Source: Microbacterium rhizomatis (GTDB taxonomy: Bacteria > Actinomycetota > Actinomycetes > Actinomycetales > Microbacteriaceae). Taken from it: 64,000 nt of DNA. The translations under genes and the position numbers were made by a program. Shown piece after piece: positions 34,334 to 43,680 of this stretch (within the stretch, counting starts at the first letter, position 1; the number at the start of each line of letters is the position of its first letter). The notes under the pieces are model-generated. The model ran no database searches. It was not told the origin of the DNA and saw nothing but the letters and a program-made list of their open reading frames with translations. The stretch lies in the NCBI RefSeq assembly GCF_008710745.1, contig NZ_VYSA01000002.1, forward strand, positions 558,001 through 622,000. Direction: 5' to 3'.

Positions 34334-35385
34334 GCGACAGGACAGGGGTCGCAGTCGCCCCCCAGACCACCACCCCTCCCGAGTCGTCCTCCGGCCCGGA
34401 CAAGCCCAAGTCGGGACTGCAGCGCGTGCTGTCGGGCTCCGTCGGACGCAACCTCGGACTCGTCGTCGCCCTGCTCCTGATCGTCGTCGTCGGCGCGATC
34501 ACGGCGCCCGACACGTTCTTGAGCGTCAACAACACCCTCACGATCCTGCGTCAGGCATCGATCATCGGTGTGATCAGCATCGGCATGACGCTCGTCATCA
34601 TCGCGGGCGGTATCGACCTGTCGGTGGGGTCGGTGCTGGGCCTCGCCTCCGTCGCCGCCACGATCGCCGTCGTCCAGAACTTCTCCAAGGAGACGCACTG
34701 GATCGTGATGGTCATCGTCGCCCTCGCGGTGGGACTCGCCGCCGGCATCATCAACGGCGTGGTGATCGCCTACGGCAAGGTCGTGGCCTTCATGGCCACC
34801 CTCGCGATGCTCGTCGCCGCACGAGGACTCGCCGAGATCCTCGCCGAGCGCCGCACCCTGCAGGTCGGCGACCGCGGGTTCATCACCTTCATGAACAGCG
34901 ACATCCTCGGCGTCGACATGCTGATCTGGATCTTCGCGATCGTGGCGCTCGCGGGCTGGGTGCTCCTGAACCGCACGACATTCGGCCGTCGCACGATCGC
35001 GATCGGCGGTAACCGCGAGGCCGCGCGGCTCGCCGGCATCGACGTGAAGCGCCACCTGATGTGGATCTACGCGCTCTCGGGATTGGCGGCCGGCATCGCC
35101 GCCGTCATGATCCTCGGTCGCACCACCGCCGGCACCTCGACCCACGGTGGCCTGTACGAGCTCGACGCGATCGCCGCCGTCGTGGTCGGCGGAACCCTGC
35201 TGGCGGGCGGCCGCGGCACCATGACCGGTACGGTCTTCGGTGTCCTCATCTTCACGACGCTGAACAACGTGTTCGTGCAGAACAACCTCACCTCGTCGGT
35301 GCAGGCGGTCGCCAAGGGGATCATCATCGTGGTGGCCGTTCTCCTGCAGCAGAGATTCGCCAAGCCGACCGGCCGATCGTCCTGA
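34330..35385 (+). CDS. Sugar ABC transporter permease (RbsC type)
   Basis: A 351-residue permease of the CUT2 family with about ten transmembrane helices. The polar N-terminal tail (about 45 residues, Ser/Pro-rich) is followed by the conserved LTILRQASIIGVISIGMTLVIIAGGIDLSVGSVLGL-region (about 70-105) and FGRRTIAIGGNREAARLAGID (about 215-235). The GTG start is fixed by the GTGA overlap with the ATPase stop and by GAAAGGA just upstream. A longer frame to 34063 is only the ATPase's reverse phase. Confidence 0.92.
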   Translation: MSDRTGVAVAPQTTTPPESSSGPDKPKSGLQRVLSGSVGRNLGLVVALLLIVVVGAITAPDTFLSVNNTLTILRQASIIGVISIGMTLVIIAGGIDLSVGSVLGLASVAATIAVVQNFSKETHWIVMVIVALAVGLAAGIINGVVIAYGKVVAFMATLAMLVAARGLAEILAERRTLQVGDRGFITFMNSDILGVDMLIWIFAIVALAGWVLLNRTTFGRRTIAIGGNREAARLAGIDVKRHLMWIYALSGLAAGIAAVMILGRTTAGTSTHGGLYELDAIAAVVVGGTLLAGGRGTMTGTVFGVLIFTTLNNVFVQNNLTSSVQAVAKGIIIVVAVLLQQRFAKPTGRSS

Positions 35386-35490
35386 CCCGACTCGCCATTC
35401 CACCGGCGCGGCGACGCAACCCAAGGGGGTTCGGACGAGGAGACTGCGACTTCTGGCGAAAGTCATAGGAATGGTTGGGAGAATCCACGC

Positions 35491-36669
35491 ATGACCGACA
35501 CCTCCATCAATGCGGCGAGCGTAAGCCAGCTGTTCCAGCTCCTCCGCGACGGCGTCCCTCGTACGCGCGCCGAATTGGCGAAGTCGACGGGCCTGGCCCG
35601 CTCGACGATCGCGCTGCGGGTGGACGAGCTCATGCGGATGGGCCTGATCACGCCCGTCGCCGACGCCGTGTCGACGGGAGGGCGGCCGCCGTCGCAGTTC
35701 GCCCTCAATCCCGCCGCGAAGGTCGTGATCGCCGCCGACATCGGCGCCTCGCACGCGACGGTGGCGATCACGGACCTCGCCGGCACGGTGCTCGCCCAGC
35801 ACTCCGAGGATCTGGATGTCGCACTCGGCCCCGTGCCGGTGCTCAGCTGGCTCGTCGAGGGTGCGACCGCGCTCCTCGAACGGGTCGGACGCAACACGGC
35901 CAACGTCGCGGCCATCGGCATCGGCGTGCCGGGGCCGGTGGAGCACTCGACGGGTCAGCCGGTCAATCCGCCGATCATGCCCGGCTGGGACAGATTCGAC
36001 ATCCCCGGATGGTTCCACCAGCACCTCGAGGTGCCCGTGCTCGTCGACAACGACGTGAACACGATGGCGCTCGGCGAGCGCGCCGTCGGCTGGCCGGGCA
36101 TCGAGCACCTGATGTTCGTCAAGATCGCCACGGGCATCGGCGCAGGGGTCATCTCCGGCGGCCTCCTCCAGCGCGGCGCACAGGGCGTGGCGGGCGACAT
36201 CGGGCACGTGCAGGTCGCGCGCGGCGCGAACGTGCCCTGCAAGTGCGGCAATCGCGGATGCCTCGAAGCCCTCGCGTCCGGGCCGGCGATCGCCAGAACC
36301 CTCCGGGAACAGGGCGTCGAAGCCCACACCGGCACCGACGTGGTGGACCTCGTCAAGCGGGGCAACATCGAGGCGATCCAGGCGGTCCGCCAGGCCGGCC
36401 GCGACATCGGCGAGGTGCTCACGACCTGTGTGAGTCTCGTCAATCCCTCCGTCATCGCGATCGGCGGGTCGATGGCTCGCGTCGGCGAGCACCTCATCGC
36501 GGGCGTCCGCGAAGTGGTCTATACGCGCTCGACTCCGCTCGCGACCGAGCATCTCTCGATCGTGCAGTCGGTGACGGCCGAGAGGGCCGGCGTGCTCGGG
36601 GCGAGCATGCTGGCCGTGGAGCACGCGCTGTCGCCGGAGGCTCTGACGGTCGGCTTCGTCACCCGCTGA
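35491..36669 (+). CDS. ROK-family transcriptional regulator
   Basis: A 392-residue ROK (Repressor/ORF/Kinase) protein. The N-terminal winged helix-turn-helix is RAELAKSTGLARSTIALRVDELMRMGLI (about 26-55). The kinase-like domain has VIAADIGASHATVAITDLAG (ATP/sugar-binding phosphate-1 region), VPVLVDNDVNTMALGE and the zinc-binding CKCGNRGCLEALASG motif (about 250). It probably senses the sugar imported by the adjacent transporter and controls the divergent region at 32534-32812. A GGGAGA ribosome binding site lies about 9 nt upstream. The 3' end overlaps the convergent ABC gene by 11 bp. Confidence 0.92.
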   Translation: MTDTSINAASVSQLFQLLRDGVPRTRAELAKSTGLARSTIALRVDELMRMGLITPVADAVSTGGRPPSQFALNPAAKVVIAADIGASHATVAITDLAGTVLAQHSEDLDVALGPVPVLSWLVEGATALLERVGRNTANVAAIGIGVPGPVEHSTGQPVNPPIMPGWDRFDIPGWFHQHLEVPVLVDNDVNTMALGERAVGWPGIEHLMFVKIATGIGAGVISGGLLQRGAQGVAGDIGHVQVARGANVPCKCGNRGCLEALASGPAIARTLREQGVEAHTGTDVVDLVKRGNIEAIQAVRQAGRDIGEVLTTCVSLVNPSVIAIGGSMARVGEHLIAGVREVVYTRSTPLATEHLSIVQSVTAERAGVLGASMLAVEHALSPEALTVGFVTR

Positions 36670-38290
36670 CGTTCGGCGCTGCGACCGCGCCGGGAATCGC
36701 GCCGATGAGTTCGCGCGTGTAGGCATGGGTCGGCCGGGACAGCACCTCGTCTGCGAGCGAATGCTCGAGGATCCGCCCATCCTTCATGACGGCGATCGAG
36801 TCGGACACCTGACGGATGACTCCCAGGTCGTGCGAGATGAACAGGTAGGTGAGGTCGAACTCGTCCTGCAGGTCGACCAGCAGCTGCAGGATCTGCTCCT
36901 GGACCGAGACATCCAATGCCGAGACGGGCTCGTCGAGGATCAGGAATTCCGGGCGAAGGGAGAGCGCGCGAGCGATCGCGACTCGCTGGCGCTGCCCGCC
37001 GGACAGCTGTGCGGGCCGGCGATCGAGCAGGTCCGGCTTCAGTCGCACCCGCTCGATGATCTCGCGTACGAGCTCGGCGCGCGAGCGTCGGTCGCCGATG
37101 CCGAAGGCCCGCAGCGGTTCGGCGACGATCGCACGCACGGTCATCCGCGGATCCAGCGACCCGAACGGGTTCTGGTAGACCACCTGGATCCGACGACGCA
37201 GCTGCCGCAGCTGTTCGCCCTTCCATCGGGTGATGTCCACGTCGTCGAACCGCAGCGTCCCTGCGTCGGGCTCGATGATCCGGGCGACGAGCCGAGCGGT
37301 CGTGCTCTTGCCCGATCCGGACTCGCCGACGATCGAGAACGTCGTGCCCCGCTGGACGGTGAAGCCGACGTCGTCGACGGCGGGCGCTGCACCGCCGCGA
37401 TGGGCATACGTCTTGCTGAGGCCGGTCACCTCGACGAGGACTCTGCGGTCGCGCGTCTCGGCCCGATCGCCGACTCGTGCCGACGGCGTCAGTCGTCGGC
37501 TGTTCAGCCCGGGCGCCGCCGCGACGAGGCGCTGCGTGTAGGGGTGGGCGGGTGCCGTCAGCACGTCGCGCGCGCTCCCCGACTCGACGATCAGGCCCTG
37601 TTCCATCACGACGATGCGCTGCGCGCGGTCGGCGGCGACGGCGAGATCGTGCGTGACGAGCACGACGGCCGTGCCGTGCGTGCGTGCGAGGGTCTGCATC
37701 CGGTCGAGGACGTGTCGCTGCACCGTGGCATCGAGGGCGCTCGTCGGCTCGTCGGCGATCACGAGGTCGGGCGAGCACGCCCACGCGATACCGATCAGCA
37801 CGCGCTGGCGCAGGCCACCCGACAGCTCGTGGGGGTACTGCCGGGCGCGCACCTCCGGCTCGGGGATGCCGACTTCCCGCAGGATCTCCACCGCCCGCTG
37901 CGCGGCGGCGGCGGCGGTCATTCCCATGTGCCGGCGCAGCGACTCGGCGATCTGCTCACCCACCCGCACGACGGGATTGAGGCTGTGCGACGGATCCTGC
38001 GGAACGAATCCGATACGTCGCCCGCGGATGGTGCGCATCGCCCGGAGCGGAAGGGAGAGGAGATCGACCCCATCGAAGACGATCGACCCAGAGCCGATAT
38101 GCGCTTCGTCCGGGAGCTGGCGGATCAGCGAGTGAGCGATCGTGCTCTTGCCCGAACCCGACTCGCCGACGACCGCGAGAATCTCGCCGCGGCCGACCTC
38201 GAAGTCCACACCGCGCACGGCCGGCGTCGCTCGCGATCCCGCGCCGTATGCGATGCGCAGATCAGTCACTCTCAGAAGGACGTCGTTCAC
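36659..38290 (-). CDS. Fused dipeptide/nickel-type ABC transporter ATP-binding protein (DppD-DppF)
   Basis: A 543-residue protein with two full ATPase domains in tandem. Half 1: Walker A is VVGESGSGKSTIAHSLI (about 37-53), signature LSGGLRQRVLIGIAW, Walker B LVIADEPTSALD. Half 2: Walker A SIVGESGSGKSTTARLVARI, signature LSGGQRQRVAIARALS, Walker B FLILDEPVSALD. The oligopeptide-transporter C-terminal extension (HPYTQRL, HAYTRELI) follows each. GTG 38290 is fixed by the GTGA overlap with the upstream permease gene. It powers the family-5 importer whose permeases and binding protein precede it. Confidence 0.93.
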   Translation of the reverse strand: MNDVLLRVTDLRIAYGAGSRATPAVRGVDFEVGRGEILAVVGESGSGKSTIAHSLIRQLPDEAHIGSGSIVFDGVDLLSLPLRAMRTIRGRRIGFVPQDPSHSLNPVVRVGEQIAESLRRHMGMTAAAAAQRAVEILREVGIPEPEVRARQYPHELSGGLRQRVLIGIAWACSPDLVIADEPTSALDATVQRHVLDRMQTLARTHGTAVVLVTHDLAVAADRAQRIVVMEQGLIVESGSARDVLTAPAHPYTQRLVAAAPGLNSRRLTPSARVGDRAETRDRRVLVEVTGLSKTYAHRGGAAPAVDDVGFTVQRGTTFSIVGESGSGKSTTARLVARIIEPDAGTLRFDDVDITRWKGEQLRQLRRRIQVVYQNPFGSLDPRMTVRAIVAEPLRAFGIGDRRSRAELVREIIERVRLKPDLLDRRPAQLSGGQRQRVAIARALSLRPEFLILDEPVSALDVSVQEQILQLLVDLQDEFDLTYLFISHDLGVIRQVSDSIAVMKDGRILEHSLADEVLSRPTHAYTRELIGAIPGAVAAPNVSG

Positions 38291-39084
38291 CGGTCGCCTC
38301 CGATCGAGCGGGCCAGCCCGTTGACCGCGAGCACGACGACGAGGATCACGGCGCCCGGCAGCAGGCTGAGCCACGGAGCGACCGCCACGAAGTCGCGCCC
38401 CGCCGAGACGAGCGAACCCCACTCGGGCGCCGGGGGCTGCGCACCGAACCCGAGGAAGCTGAGGGCCGAGACGGCGAGGATCGCCAGCGCCAGCTCGAGG
38501 GCTGCCATCGCGATGATCGGACGCGCGGCGTTGGGCAGCACATGACGGGTGAGGACGGTCGGCCACCGCACACCCAGTGTCGTCGCAGCCTCGACGAACT
38601 CCTCGCTGCGCACCCGCATCACCTGGGCCCGCATGACGCGGGCGAAGGCCCCGGCCGTGCCGAGCCCCACACCGAGCGCGATCGACAGCGGCCCGAACCC
38701 CATCGAGGCGACCACGATGAGCGCGAGAAGGATGCCGGGGATGGCGATGAGCACGTCGACGAAGCGCATGACGACGAAATCGACCGACCCCCCGGCGTAG
38801 CCGGTGATCAGTCCCACCGCGGCACCGACCGCGACGCCGGCGAGCACCGCGAGGCCCGCAGCGGTGACCGACAGCTGCGCGCCGTAGATCACCCGCGAGA
38901 ACACGTCGCGGGCGAGGTTGTCGGTGCCGAAGAGGTGCTCGAGGCTCGGCGGCGCGAGCCGCATCGAGCCGACCGAATCATACGGATCGTAGGGGGCCAG
39001 CCACGACGGCGCGATCACCGCGACGAGCGTGAGGAGGAGCACGAGGACGGACAGCAGCACGCCGGGCTTGCGGAGGATGCTCAT
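38287..39084 (-). CDS. ABC transporter permease (DppC type)
   Basis: A 265-residue permease with the N-terminal OppC region (APYDPYDSVGSMRLAPPSLEHLFGTDNLARDVFSRVIYGAQ) and five to six transmembrane helices. The EAA-loop is FVEAATTLGVRWPTVLTRHVLPNAARPI. It overlaps the DppB gene (ATGA) upstream and the ATPase gene downstream (GTGA), so all import genes are translationally coupled. Confidence 0.92.
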   Translation of the reverse strand: MSILRKPGVLLSVLVLLLTLVAVIAPSWLAPYDPYDSVGSMRLAPPSLEHLFGTDNLARDVFSRVIYGAQLSVTAAGLAVLAGVAVGAAVGLITGYAGGSVDFVVMRFVDVLIAIPGILLALIVVASMGFGPLSIALGVGLGTAGAFARVMRAQVMRVRSEEFVEAATTLGVRWPTVLTRHVLPNAARPIIAMAALELALAILAVSALSFLGFGAQPPAPEWGSLVSAGRDFVAVAPWLSLLPGAVILVVVLAVNGLARSIGGDR

Positions 39085-40115
39085 CGGACCGCCTCCGTCG
39101 CCGCGGCCGGTTCGACGGGCGCTACGCGCGTGGCGGACGTGAGGCGCGTGCGGATCCGGGGATCGATCACGCCGTACAGTCCCTCGACGATCAGAGTGAC
39201 CACCGCGTACACCGCCGCGACCACGATCACCACCCCGGTCACCACGTTGATGTCACGGGCGAGCACCGCATCGACCGTGAGGCGCCCGATGCCGTCCCGT
39301 GAGAAGACGGTCTCGACCACCGCTGTACCCCCTGCGAGATAGCCGATCTGGAGCCCGATGATCGTGATCGCCGGGAGCAGCGCATTGCGGATGACATGGC
39401 GGAAGACGACGGCGCTCTGAGACAGCCCCTTGGATGTGGCGGTGAAGACGAACGGGCTCGCGCCGGCATCGAAGACCGCGGCGGAGAACACCTGGAAGAA
39501 GATCGCCCCCGTCGGGAGGGCCAGGGTGACGGCGGGAAGGACGACACTCGGGAAGCCGGCGGTCCCGGATGCGGGAAACCACCCGAGCCCGAACGAGAAC
39601 ACCGTGATGAGCACGAGCCCGCTGAGGAACGCGGGGATGGCGATCCCGAGCGGCGGCACCTGTGTCACGAGGTTGCGCACCCAGCGCGGGTGGGCGAGAT
39701 ACGCCCAGACGGTGAAGGCGAGCGCCCCGAGGAAGCCCAGGATCAGGGCCAGTACGGCGACGGCCGCCGTGTGCGGGAACGCACGCGCGATGAGATCCGA
39801 GACGGGGAGCCCCGTGGCGATCGAGATGCCCAGATCGCCGTGGAAGAGCGCGAGGAAGTGCGTGATGTACTGCAGCCACACGGGGCCGTCGAGTCCGTAC
39901 CGCACGCGCAGCGCTTCGAGTTCTGCCGGATCGGTGGTGACGGAGTCGCCGCCGCGCTGCGCGAGGGCGGCGAGCACCGGGTCACCGGGCAGCGCGTGGA
40001 TCAGCAGGAACGCCACCGTGTAGGTCGCCCAGATCACGAAGAGACACTGGAGGACCTTGGGGGCGAGGAAGCGGAAGACCGCTCCCGCCCGCGATGACGA
40101 TGCTGCTGATACCAC
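39081..40115 (-). CDS. ABC transporter permease (DppB type)
   Basis: A 344-residue permease of the OppB/DppB family. The N-terminal helix VLQCLFVIWATYTVAFLLIHALPGDP is the family signature, followed by LRVRYGLDGPVWLQYITHFLALFHGDLGIS-region and the EAA-loop region KGLSQSAVVFRHVIRNALLP. The later TAVVETVFSRDGIGRLTVDAVLARDI is the conserved C-terminal loop. Start GTG 40115 with CGGAG about 8 nt upstream. The binding-protein gene lies 19 bp upstream. Confidence 0.92.
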   Translation of the reverse strand: MVSAASSSRAGAVFRFLAPKVLQCLFVIWATYTVAFLLIHALPGDPVLAALAQRGGDSVTTDPAELEALRVRYGLDGPVWLQYITHFLALFHGDLGISIATGLPVSDLIARAFPHTAAVAVLALILGFLGALAFTVWAYLAHPRWVRNLVTQVPPLGIAIPAFLSGLVLITVFSFGLGWFPASGTAGFPSVVLPAVTLALPTGAIFFQVFSAAVFDAGASPFVFTATSKGLSQSAVVFRHVIRNALLPAITIIGLQIGYLAGGTAVVETVFSRDGIGRLTVDAVLARDINVVTGVVIVVAAVYAVVTLIVEGLYGVIDPRIRTRLTSATRVAPVEPAAATEAVR

Positions 40116-40134
40116 GCGCTGTGCTCCGATGGTG

Positions 40135-41748
40135 TTAGTCCGACGTGACCATCGCGTCGTACAGGTTGATGCGCGACGCGGAGTCGAATGTCAGCCCCTC
40201 GACCCCGGCCCGGGAGGCGTGCAGCTGCACGGTCTCGAGCGTCGGGATCACGTAGGCCTTCTCGGCGACCATCGTCTGGATCTGGTCGACGAGCTTCTGA
40301 CGGGCCGCAGCATCCGCCGTACGGCTCTGCTCGATGAGCAGCGACTCGAGAGCGGGGTCGTTGACGATGCCCCACCGGGACGGCGATGCGGACGACAGCA
40401 GCACGCGCAGCACGTCGGGGTCGGTGCGGGTCAGACCTGCCCCGAGCATCTCGTAGTCGCCCGACGCGACCGCACCGAAGAAGTCACCCGAGGCGACCAT
40501 CTTCAGCTGCAGGTCGACACCGATGTCCTTCAGCTGGATCTGCGCGGCCTCCAAGACGTCCTGTGCGTAGAACGCCGTCACGGTGACCGTCAGCTTCTGC
40601 CCGTCCTTCTCGTAGATGCCGTCCGAGCCGAGCTTCCAGCCGTCGTCCTCGAGCAGCGCCTTGGCACCATCCGGGTCGAAGGCGAGGACGTCGCCCTGGT
40701 CGGTGTAGCCCGGGGTCGACGAGGTCAGCACGCTGGTCGGAGCCTTGCCGCTGGCCGACCCGGCGATCACGTTGATCTTGTCGCGGTCGAGCCCCTTCGT
40801 GATCGCCTGCCGGACTGCCTCGTCGCCCATCAGTCCCTTGGTCGTATTGACGATCAGCGAGTTCGGTACGCCGGGGTTCGCGGCCGCGTAGAGACGGTAG
40901 TCGTCCGTCGTGAAGCGGGCTTCGTCGACGTAGGGCAGGTCCTGGATCAGGTCGTACTCGCCGGAGGTGAGACCCCCGGTGCGCACGCTCGGTTCCGTGA
41001 TGATCGGGAAGGTCACGGTGTCGAGATGGGCCGCGCCCTGGTGTCCGCGCAAGGAGGACGCCCAGTCGTAGTCCTCACGTGCCGAGATCTTCACGGAATC
41101 GTTCGGGACGTACGAGTCGAGCACGAACGGACCGGTGCCCACGATGCTCTGGCACCGCGCCTCCGGCGTTTCGGCGACCGTCGCCGCGGAGACGATTCCG
41201 AGCGTCATCGTCGTCGCGCCCTGCTGGAACGCGACGTTGGGCGCCGAGAAGTTGACCGTGAACTCGGTGTCGCTGATCACGTCGGTGCCCGTGTAGCCGG
41301 CGAGGTAGCCCTTCGCGAGGGATGCCCCGGCCCCGAGACTCGCGACGGCGTCGAAGTTCGCCGCCACGACCTCGGAGGTGAGCGGGGTGCCGTCGCTGAA
41401 GGTGATGCCGTCCGCGAGGGTGAAGGTGTACGACGTGAGGTCGTCGCTGGGAGTCCAGCTCTTCGCGAGCCACGGAACGATCTCACCCGTCTCCGGGTTC
41501 TGGTCCAGGAGCGAGTCGACCAGCTGGCGGCCGACGTTCAGCGAAGTGGTCAGCGACGTCTGCTGCGGGTCGACGCAGACGATGTCCTCTTTGAGGGCGA
41601 AGACGACGTCCTGGGCCACGTCGGCCGCCGGGGTCGACGATGCGGTGCCCGCACCGCCGCCGGCGCAACCGGCCAGAACGACTGCGACGGCCGCGATCCC
41701 GGCGGGAAGGGCGATACGCCGCAGGCCGCGGCGTGATGATGTGCTCAC
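40135..41748 (-). CDS. ABC transporter substrate-binding lipoprotein (family 5)
   Basis: A 537-residue solute-binding lipoprotein of the peptide/opine/nickel family 5. The lipobox is VAVVLAGC (Cys about 28). Conserved regions are VGRQLVDSLLDQNPETGEIVP-like, TFTLADGITFSDGTPLTSEVV and GTGPFVLDSYVPNDSVKISA. Family-5 proteins bind peptides but also opines, purine-like and other organic cations, so the family name does not fix the ligand. Its genetic context (purine-deaminase homologues) is the best clue. GAGGAGA is 4 nt before the GTG. The second gene of the leftward operon after the amidohydrolase. Confidence 0.93.
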   Translation of the reverse strand: MSTSSRRGLRRIALPAGIAAVAVVLAGCAGGGAGTASSTPAADVAQDVVFALKEDIVCVDPQQTSLTTSLNVGRQLVDSLLDQNPETGEIVPWLAKSWTPSDDLTSYTFTLADGITFSDGTPLTSEVVAANFDAVASLGAGASLAKGYLAGYTGTDVISDTEFTVNFSAPNVAFQQGATTMTLGIVSAATVAETPEARCQSIVGTGPFVLDSYVPNDSVKISAREDYDWASSLRGHQGAAHLDTVTFPIITEPSVRTGGLTSGEYDLIQDLPYVDEARFTTDDYRLYAAANPGVPNSLIVNTTKGLMGDEAVRQAITKGLDRDKINVIAGSASGKAPTSVLTSSTPGYTDQGDVLAFDPDGAKALLEDDGWKLGSDGIYEKDGQKLTVTVTAFYAQDVLEAAQIQLKDIGVDLQLKMVASGDFFGAVASGDYEMLGAGLTRTDPDVLRVLLSSASPSRWGIVNDPALESLLIEQSRTADAAARQKLVDQIQTMVAEKAYVIPTLETVQLHASRAGVEGLTFDSASRINLYDAMVTSD

Positions 41749-41781
41749 TGTGTCTCCTCAGGTGTGTGTAGGGGTGCTGCG

Positions 41782-42990
41782 TCAGCCCGGCAGTTCGCCG
41801 GAAACGACGACGCCGCGCGCTACCACGGCGACGATGTTGTCGATCGTCAGATGATCGATGTCTTCCCAGGGCCGTCCGCGCACGACGACGAAGTCTGCGC
41901 TGAGGCCCGGCGCGATGCGCCCGGTCGTGGTGGTGAGGCGGATGGCGTCCGCGGCATCCGAGGTCCCCGCTCGGAGAGCGCGCTCGGATGTCCAGTCGAA
42001 CGCGTGCCTCATGAGCCGGAGCTCCTCGAGCTGATCGCCGAACTTCACGAAGATGCCGTTCGCATCGGTGCCGAGCACGAATCTCACCCCCGCCGCAGCC
42101 GCGCCCCGGAAGTTCGCATCGCGCTCGTCGACGACGGCGCGCCCCTTGGCCTGCGCCTCGTCGCTGACGGGAATCCGCCGCTCGGCGATCGCATCGTTGA
42201 TCATGAGCGTGGGAGCGACCGGAATGCCCCGGGACACCAGATCATCCCAGTGCCGCTCCTGGATGCCGGTGCCGTGCTCGATCGAGTCGACCCCGAATTC
42301 GAGGGCGATGTCGATGCCGTCGGCGGTGTGGGTGTGTGCCGCCACGAGCAATCCGAGCGCGTGTGCCTCGTCGACGGTCGCCGCGATCTCGGCCTTCGTC
42401 TGATTGCGCCAGCCCACCTTGTCGCCGATCGAGAGGACCCCGCCGCTCGTGAAGATCTTGATCCCGTCGACGCCGGCGCGCGCCCACTGGCGAACGAGCT
42501 TGCGGCATTCGTCGGGTGAGTCCGCGACGGGCCCGCGGTGCGGATAGTGGGGCGGTATGAAGAGGTCCCCGTGGCCCGCGGTCATGCCCACGGCGCCGTG
42601 GACGAGGATGCGCGGGCCGGGGATGAGCCCGGCGTCCAGCGCGCGCGCGGCGGCAAGCTGCACGTCGGTGCCCGACAGGTCGCGAAGAGTGGTCACGCCG
42701 GCCGCAGCGGCTCGGCGGGCGTGTGAGACGACGTGCAGCGAGCGCTCGGGCTCCGGCGTGATCAGCGGCCAGGTCATCCAGTCGACCGAGCCGCTTCCCG
42801 CGTACGAATCGAAGTGGACGTGGGTGTCGATGAGCCCGGGAATGACGGTCAGCTCACCCGGCACCTCGGACTCGCGGACCGTCTCGACGTGGGTGATGCG
42901 GCCGTTCTCCCACCGCACGTCGGCCGGCCCGCGGTAGGCATCGCCGTCCCACAGCGGGAGTCCGCTGATACGCGTGGCAGCTTCCTGCAT
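41782..42990 (-). CDS. Amidohydrolase-family metal-dependent hydrolase
   Basis: A 402-residue amidohydrolase of the imidazolonepropionase/prolidase-like group. The HxH zinc motif is GLIDTHVHFD (about 56-65). Then GVDGIKIFTSGGV supplies the carbamylated-lysine strand, LLVAAHTHTADGIDIALEFGVDSIEHG the next two histidine ligands, and FVLGTDANG the aspartate. ATG 42990 is chosen over 43020 because AAGGAGA lies 4 nt upstream. First gene of the leftward operon with the family-5 importer, so it probably hydrolyses an amide, cyclic amide or imine bond in the imported compound or its product. Confidence 0.9.
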   Translation of the reverse strand: MQEAATRISGLPLWDGDAYRGPADVRWENGRITHVETVRESEVPGELTVIPGLIDTHVHFDSYAGSGSVDWMTWPLITPEPERSLHVVSHARRAAAAGVTTLRDLSGTDVQLAAARALDAGLIPGPRILVHGAVGMTAGHGDLFIPPHYPHRGPVADSPDECRKLVRQWARAGVDGIKIFTSGGVLSIGDKVGWRNQTKAEIAATVDEAHALGLLVAAHTHTADGIDIALEFGVDSIEHGTGIQERHWDDLVSRGIPVAPTLMINDAIAERRIPVSDEAQAKGRAVVDERDANFRGAAAAGVRFVLGTDANGIFVKFGDQLEELRLMRHAFDWTSERALRAGTSDAADAIRLTTTTGRIAPGLSADFVVVRGRPWEDIDHLTIDNIVAVVARGVVVSGELPG

Positions 42991-43038
42991 GACTTCTCCT
43001 TGATCGATGACCCGGGCCACGTTACCGATCTGTTCGAT

Positions 43039-43056
43039 GACAGATCGACAAGTGAG
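43039..43056 (+). promoter_or_regulatory. Operator copy 1, GAC-NN-ATCGACAAGT-N-AG
   Basis: GACAGATCGACAAGTGAG. The same 18-bp motif occurs on the other strand at 43168-43185 with 15 of 18 identities, in the 228-bp region between the divergent amidohydrolase and PPC-domain genes. Lying 49 nt upstream of the amidohydrolase start, it is a candidate binding site for the GntR/UTRA regulator (46714-47466). Confidence 0.55.
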
Positions 43057-43167
43057 AGAAATGCGTCGAAATGTTTACAAGTGGGAAACACCCAACACTC
43101 CGCGTGGAAACGGGCGAATAGTTGACTTCGAAGCGACTACCTACCGACACCTGGACCCCATATTCGG

Positions 43168-43185
43168 CTAACTTGTCGATAAGTC
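43168..43185 (-). promoter_or_regulatory. Operator copy 2 (inverted), GAC-NN-ATCGACAAGT-N-AG
   Basis: On the minus strand GACTTATCGACAAGTTAG, the partner of the site at 43039-43056. It lies 33 nt upstream of the GTG start of the PPC-domain gene. GTCGATAAGTCGAC, a palindrome, overlaps its right end. Confidence 0.55.
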
Positions 43186-43218
43186 GACGTGTTTCTGAAA
43201 TCCGACGAAAGGTCACCG

Positions 43219-43680
43219 GTGCGCGAACACCTGATCACGACGGGGCGCCGCCTCGCGCTGGCCATCGAGCCCGGCGAAGAAGTCCTGGCGTGCATCGCCG
43301 ATGCGTGCCGACGCCACGGCATCGAACAGGCGATCATCACGGTGTTCTCCGGGGCGCTGCGCACCGCGACGCTCATCGGCACCACGCGCCCGCCCGATGA
43401 CTCGGAGGCTCCGCTCGGCGACACGATCGACGTGGTCTACACCGAGGGGATCGGGTCAGGAACGGTGTCGTACGACGCGGCGGCGGGATACGTCGTGCAC
43501 CTGCATGTCGCACTCGGCGAGAAGAACGCCGCCTGCCGCTCGGTCGCGGGCCATATGCTCAGCGGCACCGTGCACTACGTCGCCGAGGTCGTCCTCGACG
43601 AAGTGGTGTCGCCTCGATTCGGGAGGGAATCATCCGTCGCCACCTCGGGGGTCGCCACGCTGACCTTCACGGACGCATGA
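43219..43680 (+). CDS. PPC/DUF296 domain-containing protein
   Basis: A 153-residue PPC (plants and prokaryotes conserved; PF03479) domain. Core strands are RRLALAIEPGEEVLACIADACRRHGIEQAIITVFSGALRTATLIGTTR-region (about 12-58) and, later, GYVVHLHVALGEKNAACRSVAGHML, where the HLHVALG histidines are the usual metal-binding residues of the prokaryotic family. In bacteria this domain forms trimers and its role is unknown. GTG 43219 is favoured by AAAGG at 6 nt. An earlier in-frame start lies at 43189. It leads the rightward operon and overlaps the next gene by 4 nt. Confidence 0.82.
   Translation: MREHLITTGRRLALAIEPGEEVLACIADACRRHGIEQAIITVFSGALRTATLIGTTRPPDDSEAPLGDTIDVVYTEGIGSGTVSYDAAAGYVVHLHVALGEKNAACRSVAGHMLSGTVHYVAEVVLDEVVSPRFGRESSVATSGVATLTFTDA

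Noticed and set aside
34141..36780. 879-codon minus-strand frame
   Set aside because: Shadow of the permease and ROK genes; no domain content.
38248..39342. 364-codon + strand frame opposite the DppC gene
   Set aside because: Low-complexity arginine/aspartate-rich sequence, antisense to a solid permease gene.
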